A stretch of 15,929 nucleotides of DNA from Deltaproteobacteria bacterium (lineage in GTDB: Bacteria; Desulfobacterota; Dissulfuribacteria; Dissulfuribacterales; QOAL01): positions 1 through 15,929 of the forward strand of contig JAMOUE010000057.1 of assembly GCA_027068235.1 (NCBI GenBank), read 5' to 3'. The translations under genes were made by a program, and so were the position numbers. Below are positions 1 through 7,908 of the stretch, one piece after another; within the stretch, counting starts at the first letter, position 1, and each line of letters begins with the position of its first letter. Under the pieces are notes generated by a model that ran no database searches, was not told the DNA's origin, and saw only the letters and a program-made list of their open reading frames with translations.

Positions 1-404
1 GTATGGAGGAGATGCATCAGTCCAACTCCATTATACGTCAGTGTATCGAGGCCCTGCCTAAGGGAGCCATCAGGGCAGCAGATGCGCCTGATCTTGTAAT
101 GCCGTATGGACGTCAGAAGAAGGTTGGCGCCGATGCAACCTTTTCTTCAGGAATCATAAAACTCATAGAGGACAATGAGCGCTATATAGATGGTGACGTC
201 TATGTGGCAGCAGAGGTCCCCAAGGGGGAACTTGGATTCTACTTTGTCAGCGATGGTAGAGGGGTGCCCTATAGAATGCATATAAGGTCGCCTTCTTACA
301 TCCATATAGGTGCATTGTCCTTTTTGTGCAAAGGGCAAATGGTTGCTGATGTCATAGCAATAATTGGTAGTGTAGACGTAGTTCTGGGAGAGTGTGACAG
401 ATAA
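1..404 (+). CDS. nuoD: NADH-quinone oxidoreductase subunit D, 3' end (partial)
   Basis: This is the C-terminal ~133 residues of the 49-kDa-type subunit of complex I, the peripheral-arm protein that with NuoB forms the quinone-binding pocket. The frame is open at the window edge. The ATG at base 3 is internal, because the protein already reads as the helix before the conserved IIRQCIEALPKG segment. The protein ends in the family's signature tail, a GRGVPYR-MHIRSPSYIHIGAL stretch followed by MVADVIAIIGSVDVVLGECDR-type residues, where the terminal Asp-Arg is characteristic of NuoD and of group 4 NiFe-hydrogenase large subunits. The last acidic-rich segment carries no hydrogenase CxxC motif, which agrees with NuoD. 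nuoH starts 14 bp downstream, so the two are co-transcribed. The N-terminal part lies outside the window, so a nuoCD fusion cannot be excluded. Confidence 0.95.
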   Translation, partial: MEEMHQSNSIIRQCIEALPKGAIRAADAPDLVMPYGRQKKVGADATFSSGIIKLIEDNERYIDGDVYVAAEVPKGELGFYFVSDGRGVPYRMHIRSPSYIHIGALSFLCKGQMVADVIAIIGSVDVVLGECDR

Positions 405-418
405 GGATTGGGGGATAA

Positions 419-1387
419 ATGGAACTTTTATGGATCCTCATTAAGATTTTAATCGTCTTTGCGGTGGTGATGTTACACGTTATGTATGCCACCTATTTTG
501 AGCGCAAGGTAATCGGGCATATGCAGGTTCGTATGGGACCCATGAGGGTTGGTCCACATGGAATACTCCAGCCCATTGCCGATGGTCTTAAGCTCTTCTT
601 GAAAGAAGATATAATGCCCACTGTGGCAGACAAAAAGGTGTTTTACGCTGCACCGCTCATATGCCTTATTTCGGCTCTGAGTGCGGTAGCGGTAATACCC
701 TTTTTCGAGGGCTTTGCCATTGCCAATATCAACATAGGATTGCTTTACATTTTTGCCATGAGTTCCCTTGCTTCCTATGGTGTTGTATTGGCAGGTTGGT
801 CATCAAATTCAAAGTACTCGTTCCTTGGCGGTCTGCGCTCTTCTGCTCAGGTTATCAGCTACGAAATTGCAATGGGTTTGAGTCTTGTTGGTGTGATGAT
901 GCTTGCAGGTTCCTTGAACCTTACAGACATTGTACACGCCCAGATGAAAAGCCCATTTAAGATCTATCTGATTCCTCAGATTATTGGATTTTTCGTCTTT
1001 GTTGTGGCCATGTTTGCAGAGACAAACAGGACGCCCTTTGACCTGCCAGAGGCCGAGTCGGAACTGGTTGCAGGTTATTGTACTGAATATAGTGGAATGC
1101 GCTTTGCCCTCTTTTTCATGGCTGAATACATCGGCATGATAATCATGTCTTGTCTGGCTGTTGTGTGCTTTCTTGGAGGCTGGAGCGGTCCATTTGATGT
1201 GCCAGGTATCCCATTTTTCTGGTTCATTTTGAAGGTGTACCTGTTCATATTCCTCTACTATTGGGTCAGGGCAACGTTGCCTCGTTACAGATACGATCAA
1301 CTCATGGCCCTGGGCTGGAAAGTCCTTATACCTTTGGCCTTGTTCAATATTGTACTCACTGGGACAATTAAATCCATTTTCGGATAA
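419..1387 (+). CDS. nuoH: NADH-quinone oxidoreductase subunit H
   Basis: This membrane subunit of complex I (322 aa, the usual family length) anchors the peripheral arm and lines the entrance of the quinone cavity. It has about eight hydrophobic helices. Signature segments are visible: ERKVIGHMQVRMGPMRVGP and GILQPIADGLKLF (residues about 28-60), and the acidic loop ETNRTPFDLPEAESELVAGY (201-220), whose carboxylates couple quinone reduction to proton movement in the family. The start is an ATG with a purine-rich GGGGGA just upstream. It sits 14 bp after nuoD, where other operons carry nuoE, nuoF and nuoG, and 15 bp before nuoI. No defect is seen. Confidence 0.98.
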   Translation: MELLWILIKILIVFAVVMLHVMYATYFERKVIGHMQVRMGPMRVGPHGILQPIADGLKLFLKEDIMPTVADKKVFYAAPLICLISALSAVAVIPFFEGFAIANINIGLLYIFAMSSLASYGVVLAGWSSNSKYSFLGGLRSSAQVISYEIAMGLSLVGVMMLAGSLNLTDIVHAQMKSPFKIYLIPQIIGFFVFVVAMFAETNRTPFDLPEAESELVAGYCTEYSGMRFALFFMAEYIGMIIMSCLAVVCFLGGWSGPFDVPGIPFFWFILKVYLFIFLYYWVRATLPRYRYDQLMALGWKVLIPLALFNIVLTGTIKSIFG

Positions 1388-1402
1388 GGCAGGCAGGTTA
1401 CT

Positions 1403-2044
1403 ATGAAAATCAAATACGACACTAAGAAGAAGTTCGTTGAGCAGGTATTTCTTTTAGAGATTCTAAAAGGATTAAAGCTCACGCTAAAAAGGCTTTTTTC
1501 AAAGTCTGTTACTGTTCAGTATCCAAAGGAGAAAAAGCCACTTTTTCCTGGTTTTAGGGGTAAACATGCCCTTATCAGGAACCCGTTAACTCAGGAGGCA
1601 AAGTGTGTTGCATGTATGAGATGTGCGAGCGTTTGTCCGGCTAGGTGTATATCCATACGTTATTCTGTGGATGAAAAGACCAGAGCTAGAAAGGTGGAGT
1701 CGTACGATATCGACGCTCTCAGATGCATCTTTTGCGGATACTGTGAAGAGGCCTGTCCTGTGAACGCCATAGTTCTCACAGAAGACTATGAGTATTCCGA
1801 TTATACGCGGGAGCCATTTCGTTTCGATATGGAAAGACTTCTCAAAAACTGGGACGAGTTTTTAGAGAAGAACAATATAGAACCAGACAACTATTTGAAT
1901 CCATTTCTCAGACCCAGAGGCCTTCCTACAGGAGAGCTTCCTGCTGGAAAGAGGATAAAGGTGCCTGATGAATGGACCTATGAGGGACAGGTTGTCTGGA
2001 GAAATGGAAAGGCCGTGTCGGCCAAGGAAGCCGCTTCAGAATAG
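1403..2044 (+). CDS. nuoI: NADH-quinone oxidoreductase subunit I (two 4Fe-4S ferredoxin)
   Basis: This peripheral subunit carries clusters N6a and N6b, which pass electrons to NuoB and N2. Two canonical CxxCxxCxxxCP motifs are present, with cysteines 68, 71, 74, 78 and 108, 111, 114, 118. The N-terminal amphipathic stretch (residues 12-36) resembles the membrane-associating helix of the family. The ferredoxin core ends near residue 158. Beyond it are about 55 residues (159-213) rich in Pro, Glu, Trp and Lys that extend past the core and that I do not recognise as a known domain. The gene lies between nuoH and nuoJ with gaps of 15 and 10 bp. In a complex without NuoEFG this subunit is a likely entry or relay point for low-potential electrons, for example from ferredoxin; that role is an inference. 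Confidence 0.97.
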   Translation: MKIKYDTKKKFVEQVFLLEILKGLKLTLKRLFSKSVTVQYPKEKKPLFPGFRGKHALIRNPLTQEAKCVACMRCASVCPARCISIRYSVDEKTRARKVESYDIDALRCIFCGYCEEACPVNAIVLTEDYEYSDYTREPFRFDMERLLKNWDEFLEKNNIEPDNYLNPFLRPRGLPTGELPAGKRIKVPDEWTYEGQVVWRNGKAVSAKEAASE

Positions 2045-2054
2045 GGAGGGATAA

Positions 2055-2561
2055 ATGGTTCAACTGCTATTTTTTTACTTCGCCTTGGTGGTCATCGGTC
2101 TTGGTCTCAGGATCGTGACTGCCAAAAATCCAGTCCACAGTGTTTTGCTTATGTTGGTGCTTTTTTTCCACATGGCAGGACTATATCTGCTTTTAAATGC
2201 TGAGTTTTTGGCAGCAGTTCAAGTGATAGTTTATGCGGGTGCCATATTGGTTCTCTACCTATTTGTACTCTTCTTGGTGAACTTAAGAGAAGAGGTAAAG
2301 GTGAGTCCATTTATTCAAAAGGGAAGGTGGCTTGGAATAGCTGGAGCTGTTGCGCTGTTTATCACATTTCTTAGGGGTGTATTTAGTTTTTCATTGGGGC
2401 CTCACGGCCAGTACACCATTGAGAAAATACAGCAGATGACCCATACAAAGGCAATGGGAGAGGCGGTTTACACCACATATATACTTCCATTTGAAATTGC
2501 AGGAATCATTCTGCTTGTGGCGGTTATTGGCGGATTGGCCATGGCCAAAAGGGAAAAATAG
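2055..2561 (+). CDS. nuoJ: NADH-quinone oxidoreductase subunit J
   Basis: This small membrane subunit (168 aa) has about five hydrophobic helices. The conserved third helix is clear: EFLAAVQVIVYAGAILVLYL, residues about 50-69, with Tyr60 in the VIVYAGA motif. In the family this helix contains the pi-bulge whose rotation opens the central proton pathway. The start ATG is preceded by AGGGAGGG-type purines. Gaps of 10 bp to nuoI and 11 bp to nuoK place it firmly in the operon. The short loop after helix 3 (residues 77-93) is charged and Lys/Arg rich, as expected for a cytoplasmic side. Nothing is unusual. Confidence 0.96.
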   Translation: MVQLLFFYFALVVIGLGLRIVTAKNPVHSVLLMLVLFFHMAGLYLLLNAEFLAAVQVIVYAGAILVLYLFVLFLVNLREEVKVSPFIQKGRWLGIAGAVALFITFLRGVFSFSLGPHGQYTIEKIQQMTHTKAMGEAVYTTYILPFEIAGIILLVAVIGGLAMAKREK

Positions 2562-2572
2562 GGGGGCAAAAC

Positions 2573-2875
2573 ATGGTCCATTTAAGCTGGTATCTCACTG
2601 TATCAGCAATTTTGTTCTGCATAGGTGTATTCGGATTTTTGACCAGGCGGAACATAATCATGATGCTGTTATCAATTGAGCTTATGCTCAACTCGGTGAA
2701 CCTGAATCTTGCTGCCATGAGTCATTATATGGAGGATTTGCGAGGACAGGTAATGGTCTTCTTTATAATAGCGGTTGCTGCCGCTGAGGCTGCAATCGGG
2801 CTAGGTATAGTTGTAACCTTGTTCCGCAATCACCGTTCTGTCTATACCGAAGACATAACCACACTGAAAGGATAG
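2573..2875 (+). CDS. nuoK: NADH-quinone oxidoreductase subunit K
   Basis: This is an MrpC-like membrane subunit of exactly 100 aa, the common size of the family, with three transmembrane helices. Both buried glutamates of the proton path are present: Glu36 in the LLSIELMLNSVNL segment of helix 2 and Glu72 in the AVAAAEAAIGL segment of helix 3, at the same positions as in Escherichia coli NuoK. The C-terminal tail after residue 85 is hydrophilic. It is translated 11 bp after nuoJ and 6 bp before nuoL. Confidence 0.97.
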   Translation: MVHLSWYLTVSAILFCIGVFGFLTRRNIIMMLLSIELMLNSVNLNLAAMSHYMEDLRGQVMVFFIIAVAAAEAAIGLGIVVTLFRNHRSVYTEDITTLKG

Positions 2876-2881
2876 GGAGAG

Positions 2882-4801
2882 ATGAACATGCCCATATATT
2901 TGCTATTAATCCCGTTTCTGCCTTTGGCCTCGTTCATATTCACGCTCCTATTTGGAAAAAGGCTGGGAGATCGGGCCCATTGGCCTCCAATAGTTGCGGT
3001 AATTATATCCTTTCTATGCGCATGTTATGCCTTTGATCAGGTACTTCATGGCACACATGTGAATGCAGACCTATATACGTGGTTTGCCTCAGCCAAGTTC
3101 AAGGCATCGGTAGGCTTCTTATTGGATGAGCTTACTGCTGTAATGCTCATTGTTGTTACCTCCATCAGCAGTTTGGTGCATATCTACTCAGTAGGATATA
3201 TGCACGACGATCCAGGCTATTACAGATTTTTTTCGTATCTCAGCCTGTTCACATTCTCCATGCTCATGCTGGTACTTGGTAACAATTTTCTTCAGCTCTA
3301 CTTTGGCTGGGAAGCAGTGGGACTTTCATCATATCTGTTGATTGGCTTCTGGTATCATAAAAAATCCGCTTCAGATGCTGGAAAGAAGGCCTTTATAGTA
3401 AACAGGTTTGGCGACTTTGGATTTGGCCTAGGCATCATTGTCGTGTTCTTGGTCTTTGGCTCTGTCCATTACGATACTGTCTTTGCAAATGTTCAGCAGG
3501 CTGTAGGCCAGACCTTCAATTTCCTAGGTATCAACTTTGATGTTATTTCACTCATGGCGATCCTGTTATTCTGTGGAGCAGTCGGTAAATCTGCACAGAT
3601 TCCGCTGCATGTGTGGCTTCCTGATGCAATGGAAGGTCCTACGCCAGTCAGTGCGTTGATCCACGCAGCTACCATGGTTACAGCTGGTGTATTCCTAGTT
3701 GCCCGTTGTAACCCGATATTTAGCCTTTCTCCTGCTGCCATGAATCTGGTCACTATTATAGGTGCCTTGACTTGTTTCTTTGCAGCTACCATAGCCTTGG
3801 TACAGGTGGATATAAAAAGGGTTATTGCATATTCTACTGTGAGCCAGCTTGCCTATATGTTCATCGGTTGCGGTGTTGGTGCATACGGCGCAGGTATTTT
3901 TCACCTTTACACCCACGCATACTTTAAGGCGCTTCTCTTTCTGGGAGCAGGTAGCGTTATCCATGCCATGAGCGATGAGCAAGATATTCGCAAGATGGGA
4001 GGACTTAAAAAGTATCTACCCATTACATATTTTACATTCTTAATCGCATCACTGTCCATTTCTGGAATACCACCATTTGCAGGATTTTTCAGTAAGGATG
4101 AGATCCTGGCCATGGCCTTTGCATCACCTGTGGGAGCTGGAAAGTTTGCGTGGCTTGTTGGGACCATTGTGGCTGGTATGACAGCTTTTTATTCCTTTAG
4201 GCTCATATTCTTGACATTTCATGGTGAGTTCAGGGGAACGGAGGAGCAGAAAAAACATCTGCATGAATCCCCTCTTACTATGACCATTCCTCTAACGCTT
4301 TTGGCTCTGGGTGCTTTGGCAGCCGGTTGGGTTGGAGTGCCAGAGGTGTTAGGTGGAGAAAATGGATGGGCACATTTTCTTGCTCCGGTAGTAGGCCATC
4401 CAGATGTCCATTTAAGCCACTTTACCGAATGGGTTCTGATGGCCATCTCTGTGGCAGCAGGTATAAGTGGAATCTATCTGGCTTACGTCATGTATATGGT
4501 CAAGCCTGAGATACCAGTGGAGCTGGCACAAAAGCATCCCAAGCTCTACGATCTCTTGTTCAATAAGTACTATGTGGACGAGTTTTACAATGCCACAATA
4601 GTTGAGCCGACCATCAACTGCGGACGTAAGATCCTCAGAGGAATAACTGATGGAAAGATAATAGAGGGAGTTGTCAACGGTGTACCTGGTTTGATTGGCA
4701 AGTTCAGTCATGTACTTGCAAAGCTCCAAAATGGAAGAGTCCAGCACTATGGCGGAGTGATGGCTGTTGGTGCATTTATTCTTCTTTGGATATTTATGTA
4801 A
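2882..4801 (+). CDS. nuoL: NADH-quinone oxidoreductase subunit L
   Basis: This is the most distal antiporter-like proton-pumping subunit of complex I (639 aa). Key residues can be read directly: Glu144 in GWEAVGLSSYLLIGFW (helix 5), Asp178 in NRFGDFGFG, Lys236 in GKSAQIPLHVWLPDAMEGP (helix 7), His261 and Lys349 in the HAYFKALLFLGAG segment, and Lys405 in FSKDEIL (helix 12). The C-terminal part (about 515-639) contains a hydrophobic helix, a long amphipathic stretch (about 541-610) and a final transmembrane helix (624-638), which is the lateral-helix arrangement unique to NuoL. Two start ATGs lie 6 bp apart (2882 and 2888). AAAGGA at 2867-2872 is well spaced for the first, and GGGAG at 2875-2879 for the second, so the N-terminus may be two residues shorter. 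Confidence 0.98.
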   Translation: MNMPIYLLLIPFLPLASFIFTLLFGKRLGDRAHWPPIVAVIISFLCACYAFDQVLHGTHVNADLYTWFASAKFKASVGFLLDELTAVMLIVVTSISSLVHIYSVGYMHDDPGYYRFFSYLSLFTFSMLMLVLGNNFLQLYFGWEAVGLSSYLLIGFWYHKKSASDAGKKAFIVNRFGDFGFGLGIIVVFLVFGSVHYDTVFANVQQAVGQTFNFLGINFDVISLMAILLFCGAVGKSAQIPLHVWLPDAMEGPTPVSALIHAATMVTAGVFLVARCNPIFSLSPAAMNLVTIIGALTCFFAATIALVQVDIKRVIAYSTVSQLAYMFIGCGVGAYGAGIFHLYTHAYFKALLFLGAGSVIHAMSDEQDIRKMGGLKKYLPITYFTFLIASLSISGIPPFAGFFSKDEILAMAFASPVGAGKFAWLVGTIVAGMTAFYSFRLIFLTFHGEFRGTEEQKKHLHESPLTMTIPLTLLALGALAAGWVGVPEVLGGENGWAHFLAPVVGHPDVHLSHFTEWVLMAISVAAGISGIYLAYVMYMVKPEIPVELAQKHPKLYDLLFNKYYVDEFYNATIVEPTINCGRKILRGITDGKIIEGVVNGVPGLIGKFSHVLAKLQNGRVQHYGGVMAVGAFILLWIFM

Positions 4802-4823
4802 CCAAGGGGAGGAGTAGCAAATT

Positions 4824-6365
4824 ATGGATTACGGATTTCCAATACTAAGTTCCCTGATTTTCTTGCCTATGATTGGGGCGGTGGCACTGCTTTTTATTCC
4901 ACGCTCGAACGAAGGCGATGTCAGGCGCATGGCCCTATTGATTTCCATAGTGGAATTTCTACTCTCCATTCCCCTATGGTTTCAATTCGATAAGACATCG
5001 CACCTTATGCAGTTCGTGGAGAAACACAGTTGGATTCCAGCGTGGAATGTCAACTATTACTTGGGCATAGATGGTATCAGTATTCTCTTTGTCCTTCTGT
5101 CCACCCTGATAACCATACTCTGTGTGTTGGTTTCGTGGACGGCAATAACTGATAAGGTAAAAGAATTCTTTGCCTCTCTCCTATTCCTGGAAGGGGCCAT
5201 GATAGGTGTCTTTTGTTCACTGGATTTCTTTCTCTTCTATATCTTCTGGGAGGCCATGCTCATTCCTATGTATCTCATAATAGGTGTATGGGGTGGTCCT
5301 GGAAGGCTTTATGCAGCAATAAAGTTCTTTCTCTACACGCTGGTAGGTAGTGTGTTGATGTTGGTTGGAATAATCACCCTTTATTTTAAGGGCGGTCAAA
5401 CCTTTGATATCCTCCAGTTATCATCTCAGGCTTATCCATTTAAGCTGCAGTTGATATTGTTCTGGGCATTCTTTGCAGCCTTTGCAGTAAAGGTTCCAAT
5501 GTGGCCAGTTCACACATGGCTTCCAGATGCCCATACTGAGGCTCCAGCGGCTGGCTCTGTCATCCTGGCTGGAATACTCATCAAGATGGGCGCTTACGGA
5601 TTTCTAAGATTTTCCATGCCCATGTTTCCTCAGGCAACGCAGGCTATGGCAGGGCTGATGCTCCTGTTGTCCATCATAGCAATAATATACGGGGCAGTAA
5701 TTTGTCTCGGCCAAGACGATGTGAAAAGGCTTATTGCCTACAGTTCTGTCAGCCACATGGGTTTTGTGACCCTTGGTATGTTTGCCCTGAACTATCAGGG
5801 TCTGGAAGGCGCAATTCTTCAGATGGTTAACCATGGTGTGGTTACAGGTGCCTTGTTCCTTTCCATAGGAATTATTTATGAGCAGACTCATACCAGAGAG
5901 ATAGCTGACTATGGAGGACTTGCCTCCATTACTCCAGTTTTTGCAGGGTTGTTTTTGATATTTACCATGGCCGCCATTGGTTTACCCGGTCTAAATGGTT
6001 TCATTGGCGAATTCTTGATAATTTTGGGAGGATTTGCATCTCGTACTTGGGCAGGTTTCTTTGCTGCAACTGGAATCATTATTGGAGCCGGATACATGCT
6101 GTGGTTGTACCAAAGGGTATTTTTCATGGAAAAGAATCCAAAGATGGTTTCCATTGGGCTTAGGGATCTGAATTGTCGAGAGCTTGTTACCCTGTTGCCC
6201 ATGGTAATTTTGATATTTTGGATTGGAATCTATCCAAACGTATTTTTGAGCTATATGCATGCATCGGTTGCCCATCTGTTAGATCAGGTAAATGCTTCAA
6301 GTGGAAGTGTACAGGCAAGCACAAATACCATTATAGAATGTGCACTTCATTTTATAGGAGGCTAG
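4824..6365 (+). CDS. nuoM: NADH-quinone oxidoreductase subunit M
   Basis: This is the middle antiporter-like proton-pumping subunit of complex I (513 aa, family-typical). The helix-5 glutamate is Glu143 in FWEAMLIPMYLIIGVWGG. The helix-7 lysine is Lys223 in AVKVPMWPVHTWLPDAHTEAP. The broken-helix region around VKRLIAYSSVSHMGFV (299-315) and the GLPGLNGFIGEFLIL segment are also typical of NuoM. Downstream of the helix bundle it has a short C-terminal tail and not the long lateral helix of NuoL, which separates the two paralogues. A strong purine-rich ribosome site (GGGGAGGAG) precedes the ATG. It lies 22 bp after nuoL and 7 bp before nuoN. Confidence 0.98.
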   Translation: MDYGFPILSSLIFLPMIGAVALLFIPRSNEGDVRRMALLISIVEFLLSIPLWFQFDKTSHLMQFVEKHSWIPAWNVNYYLGIDGISILFVLLSTLITILCVLVSWTAITDKVKEFFASLLFLEGAMIGVFCSLDFFLFYIFWEAMLIPMYLIIGVWGGPGRLYAAIKFFLYTLVGSVLMLVGIITLYFKGGQTFDILQLSSQAYPFKLQLILFWAFFAAFAVKVPMWPVHTWLPDAHTEAPAAGSVILAGILIKMGAYGFLRFSMPMFPQATQAMAGLMLLLSIIAIIYGAVICLGQDDVKRLIAYSSVSHMGFVTLGMFALNYQGLEGAILQMVNHGVVTGALFLSIGIIYEQTHTREIADYGGLASITPVFAGLFLIFTMAAIGLPGLNGFIGEFLIILGGFASRTWAGFFAATGIIIGAGYMLWLYQRVFFMEKNPKMVSIGLRDLNCRELVTLLPMVILIFWIGIYPNVFLSYMHASVAHLLDQVNASSGSVQASTNTIIECALHFIGG

Positions 6366-6372
6366 TAGAGAC

Positions 6373-7812
6373 ATGGTTACAGGATTTTCACTGCCTATTA
6401 TCGCACCTTTGGGACCAGAGATATTTCTTGCAGTTATTGGATGTGCTGTACTTCTAGCTGATATTATATGGAAGGAGCAGCGTTATGTCGTGCCAATCGT
6501 AGCAATGGCTGGTACGGCAGTAGTGCTACTGATGGTTACAAAGGCTAGTGGTGTGTCATTTAATGGAATGTACACTGTTGATGGATTTGGGGCCTTTTTC
6601 AAGATAATTTGTCTCCTTGGCTTGATGCTTGCTGTTCTTATGTCTCTACGCCACTTGGACATAATGGGCGTCCAACGGGTAGGTGAATATTACAGCTTGA
6701 TGATATTTTCCTGTGTCGGGATGATGATTATGGCCTCGGCTACAGACCTTATGGTGCTTTACCTTGGCCTTGAACTTATGGCTCTAAGTGTTTACTGCCT
6801 GGTAGGTATTTTGAAAAGTGATCCAAGGGCTTCAGAGGCGGCAGTAAAGTACTTGCTCTTGGGTGCCTTTGCCTCATGTCTTCTGCTGTTTGGAATGTCA
6901 TATCTTTATGGAACAACAGGCACTACAGATATGAATGCCATTTCTAAGGCAATGGCCGAAGGAAAGCTTACGTCCAATTCGGCCTTCATGCTAGGTCTTG
7001 GACTTGTGGTGATCGCTTTTTGTTTCAAGGTAGCTGCTGCACCATTTCATATGTGGACTCCAGACGCCTATGAAGGCGCCATGACACCTGTGACGGCCTT
7101 TATGTCTGTAGGACCCAAAGCAGCTGGCTTTGCAGCACTAGGACGGGTCTTAATGCAGGCATTCCCAAATGCACATTCAGAGTGGATGACTGCACTTCTT
7201 ATCATGGCCTTTTTGACAATGGCTATAGGTAACATAACTGCATTGTGTCAGACTTCTATCAAAAGAATGCTTGCGTACTCCTCTATTGCTCATGCAGGTT
7301 ATGTGCTTATAGGTTTTCTGCCAGGTAATGCCGAGGGAGCATCGGCAGCAATGAACTACCTATTTATTTACTTGTTCATGAATATGGGTGCATTTGCCGT
7401 TATCGTGCTTTTGCAGCACAAAGGACTGGTTGGAGAGTCCCTGGATGATTACAAAGGGCTTGCAAAATCCCATCCAGTTGCAGCAGGTCTTATGCTGGTC
7501 TTTATGTTTTCCCTGACAGGCATACCTCCAACGGCAGGCTTTATTGGCAAGTTTAATCTCTTCATGGCAGCCCTTCATGCTGGCTATACATGGATAGTCA
7601 TCTTTGCAGTGCTTTTCAGTGCTATATCAGCCTATTTTTACCTTAGAGTCATAATGCTGATGTATATGTACGAGCCTGAAAGGGATATGCAGCTTGCACC
7701 ATCTGGACCACTTTCTGCTGTTTTGGCAATTGCTTTAACCGGCGTGATCCTTCTTGGTTGTTATCCAAACGGTATTTTGTCTCTTACGGCAAAGGCGATA
7801 CTTGGACAATAA
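6373..7812 (+). CDS. nuoN: NADH-quinone oxidoreductase subunit N
   Basis: This is the third antiporter-like proton-pumping subunit of complex I (479 aa), placed next to NuoK in known structures. Glu134 in LGLELMALSVYCLVG and Lys219 in CFKVAAAPFHMWTPDAYEGA correspond to the helix-5 Glu and helix-7 Lys of the family. The SVGPKAAGF and TGIPPTAGFIGKFNLF segments are NuoN-specific. Its AGGAGG ribosome site (6355-6360) lies inside the 3' end of nuoM. It is the last gene of the operon: a dyad and a strong stem-loop with a T-rich tail follow within 80 bp, and the next genes are on the other strand. Confidence 0.98.
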   Translation: MVTGFSLPIIAPLGPEIFLAVIGCAVLLADIIWKEQRYVVPIVAMAGTAVVLLMVTKASGVSFNGMYTVDGFGAFFKIICLLGLMLAVLMSLRHLDIMGVQRVGEYYSLMIFSCVGMMIMASATDLMVLYLGLELMALSVYCLVGILKSDPRASEAAVKYLLLGAFASCLLLFGMSYLYGTTGTTDMNAISKAMAEGKLTSNSAFMLGLGLVVIAFCFKVAAAPFHMWTPDAYEGAMTPVTAFMSVGPKAAGFAALGRVLMQAFPNAHSEWMTALLIMAFLTMAIGNITALCQTSIKRMLAYSSIAHAGYVLIGFLPGNAEGASAAMNYLFIYLFMNMGAFAVIVLLQHKGLVGESLDDYKGLAKSHPVAAGLMLVFMFSLTGIPPTAGFIGKFNLFMAALHAGYTWIVIFAVLFSAISAYFYLRVIMLMYMYEPERDMQLAPSGPLSAVLAIALTGVILLGCYPNGILSLTAKAILGQ

Positions 7813-7833
7813 ATTCTCATTTTCATAAGCGCC

Positions 7834-7847
7834 TTCCTACATAGGAA
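7834..7847. repeat. Short perfect dyad after nuoN
   Basis: TTCCTA and TAGGAA face each other across two bases between the nuoN stop and the terminator. No T-tract follows. It may simply add structure to the 3' end of the nuo transcript. A regulatory role is not supported by anything else in the sequence. Confidence 0.35.
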
Positions 7848-7855
7848 TGATATAG

Positions 7856-7888
7856 AGGCACCCGCCTAAAACGGGTGCCTTACTTTTT
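7856..7888 (+). terminator. Intrinsic terminator of the nuo operon
   Basis: A perfect 9-bp GC-rich stem, AGGCACCCG (7856-7864) and CGGGTGCCT (7872-7880), encloses a 7-nt loop and is followed by TACTTTTT. It sits 44 bp after the nuoN stop and 21 bp beyond the stop of the convergent minus-strand gene. Read on the minus strand the stem is followed by CTCTATATC, which is a poor T-tract, so it should work mainly on the nuo transcript. Hairpin interference with the opposing transcript is possible. Confidence 0.88.
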
Positions 7889-7908
7889 GCAAGGATTAAA
7901 CAGGTTCC

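Noticed and set aside
809..1300. Long antisense open frame within nuoH
   Set aside because: It has no ribosome site or recognisable protein features and lies opposite a highly conserved gene, so it is a by-product of codon composition.
7813..7908. Small gene between nuoN and the zinc-ribbon gene
   Set aside because: The 96 bp contain a short dyad and the terminator only, with no open frame carrying a start and a ribosome site.
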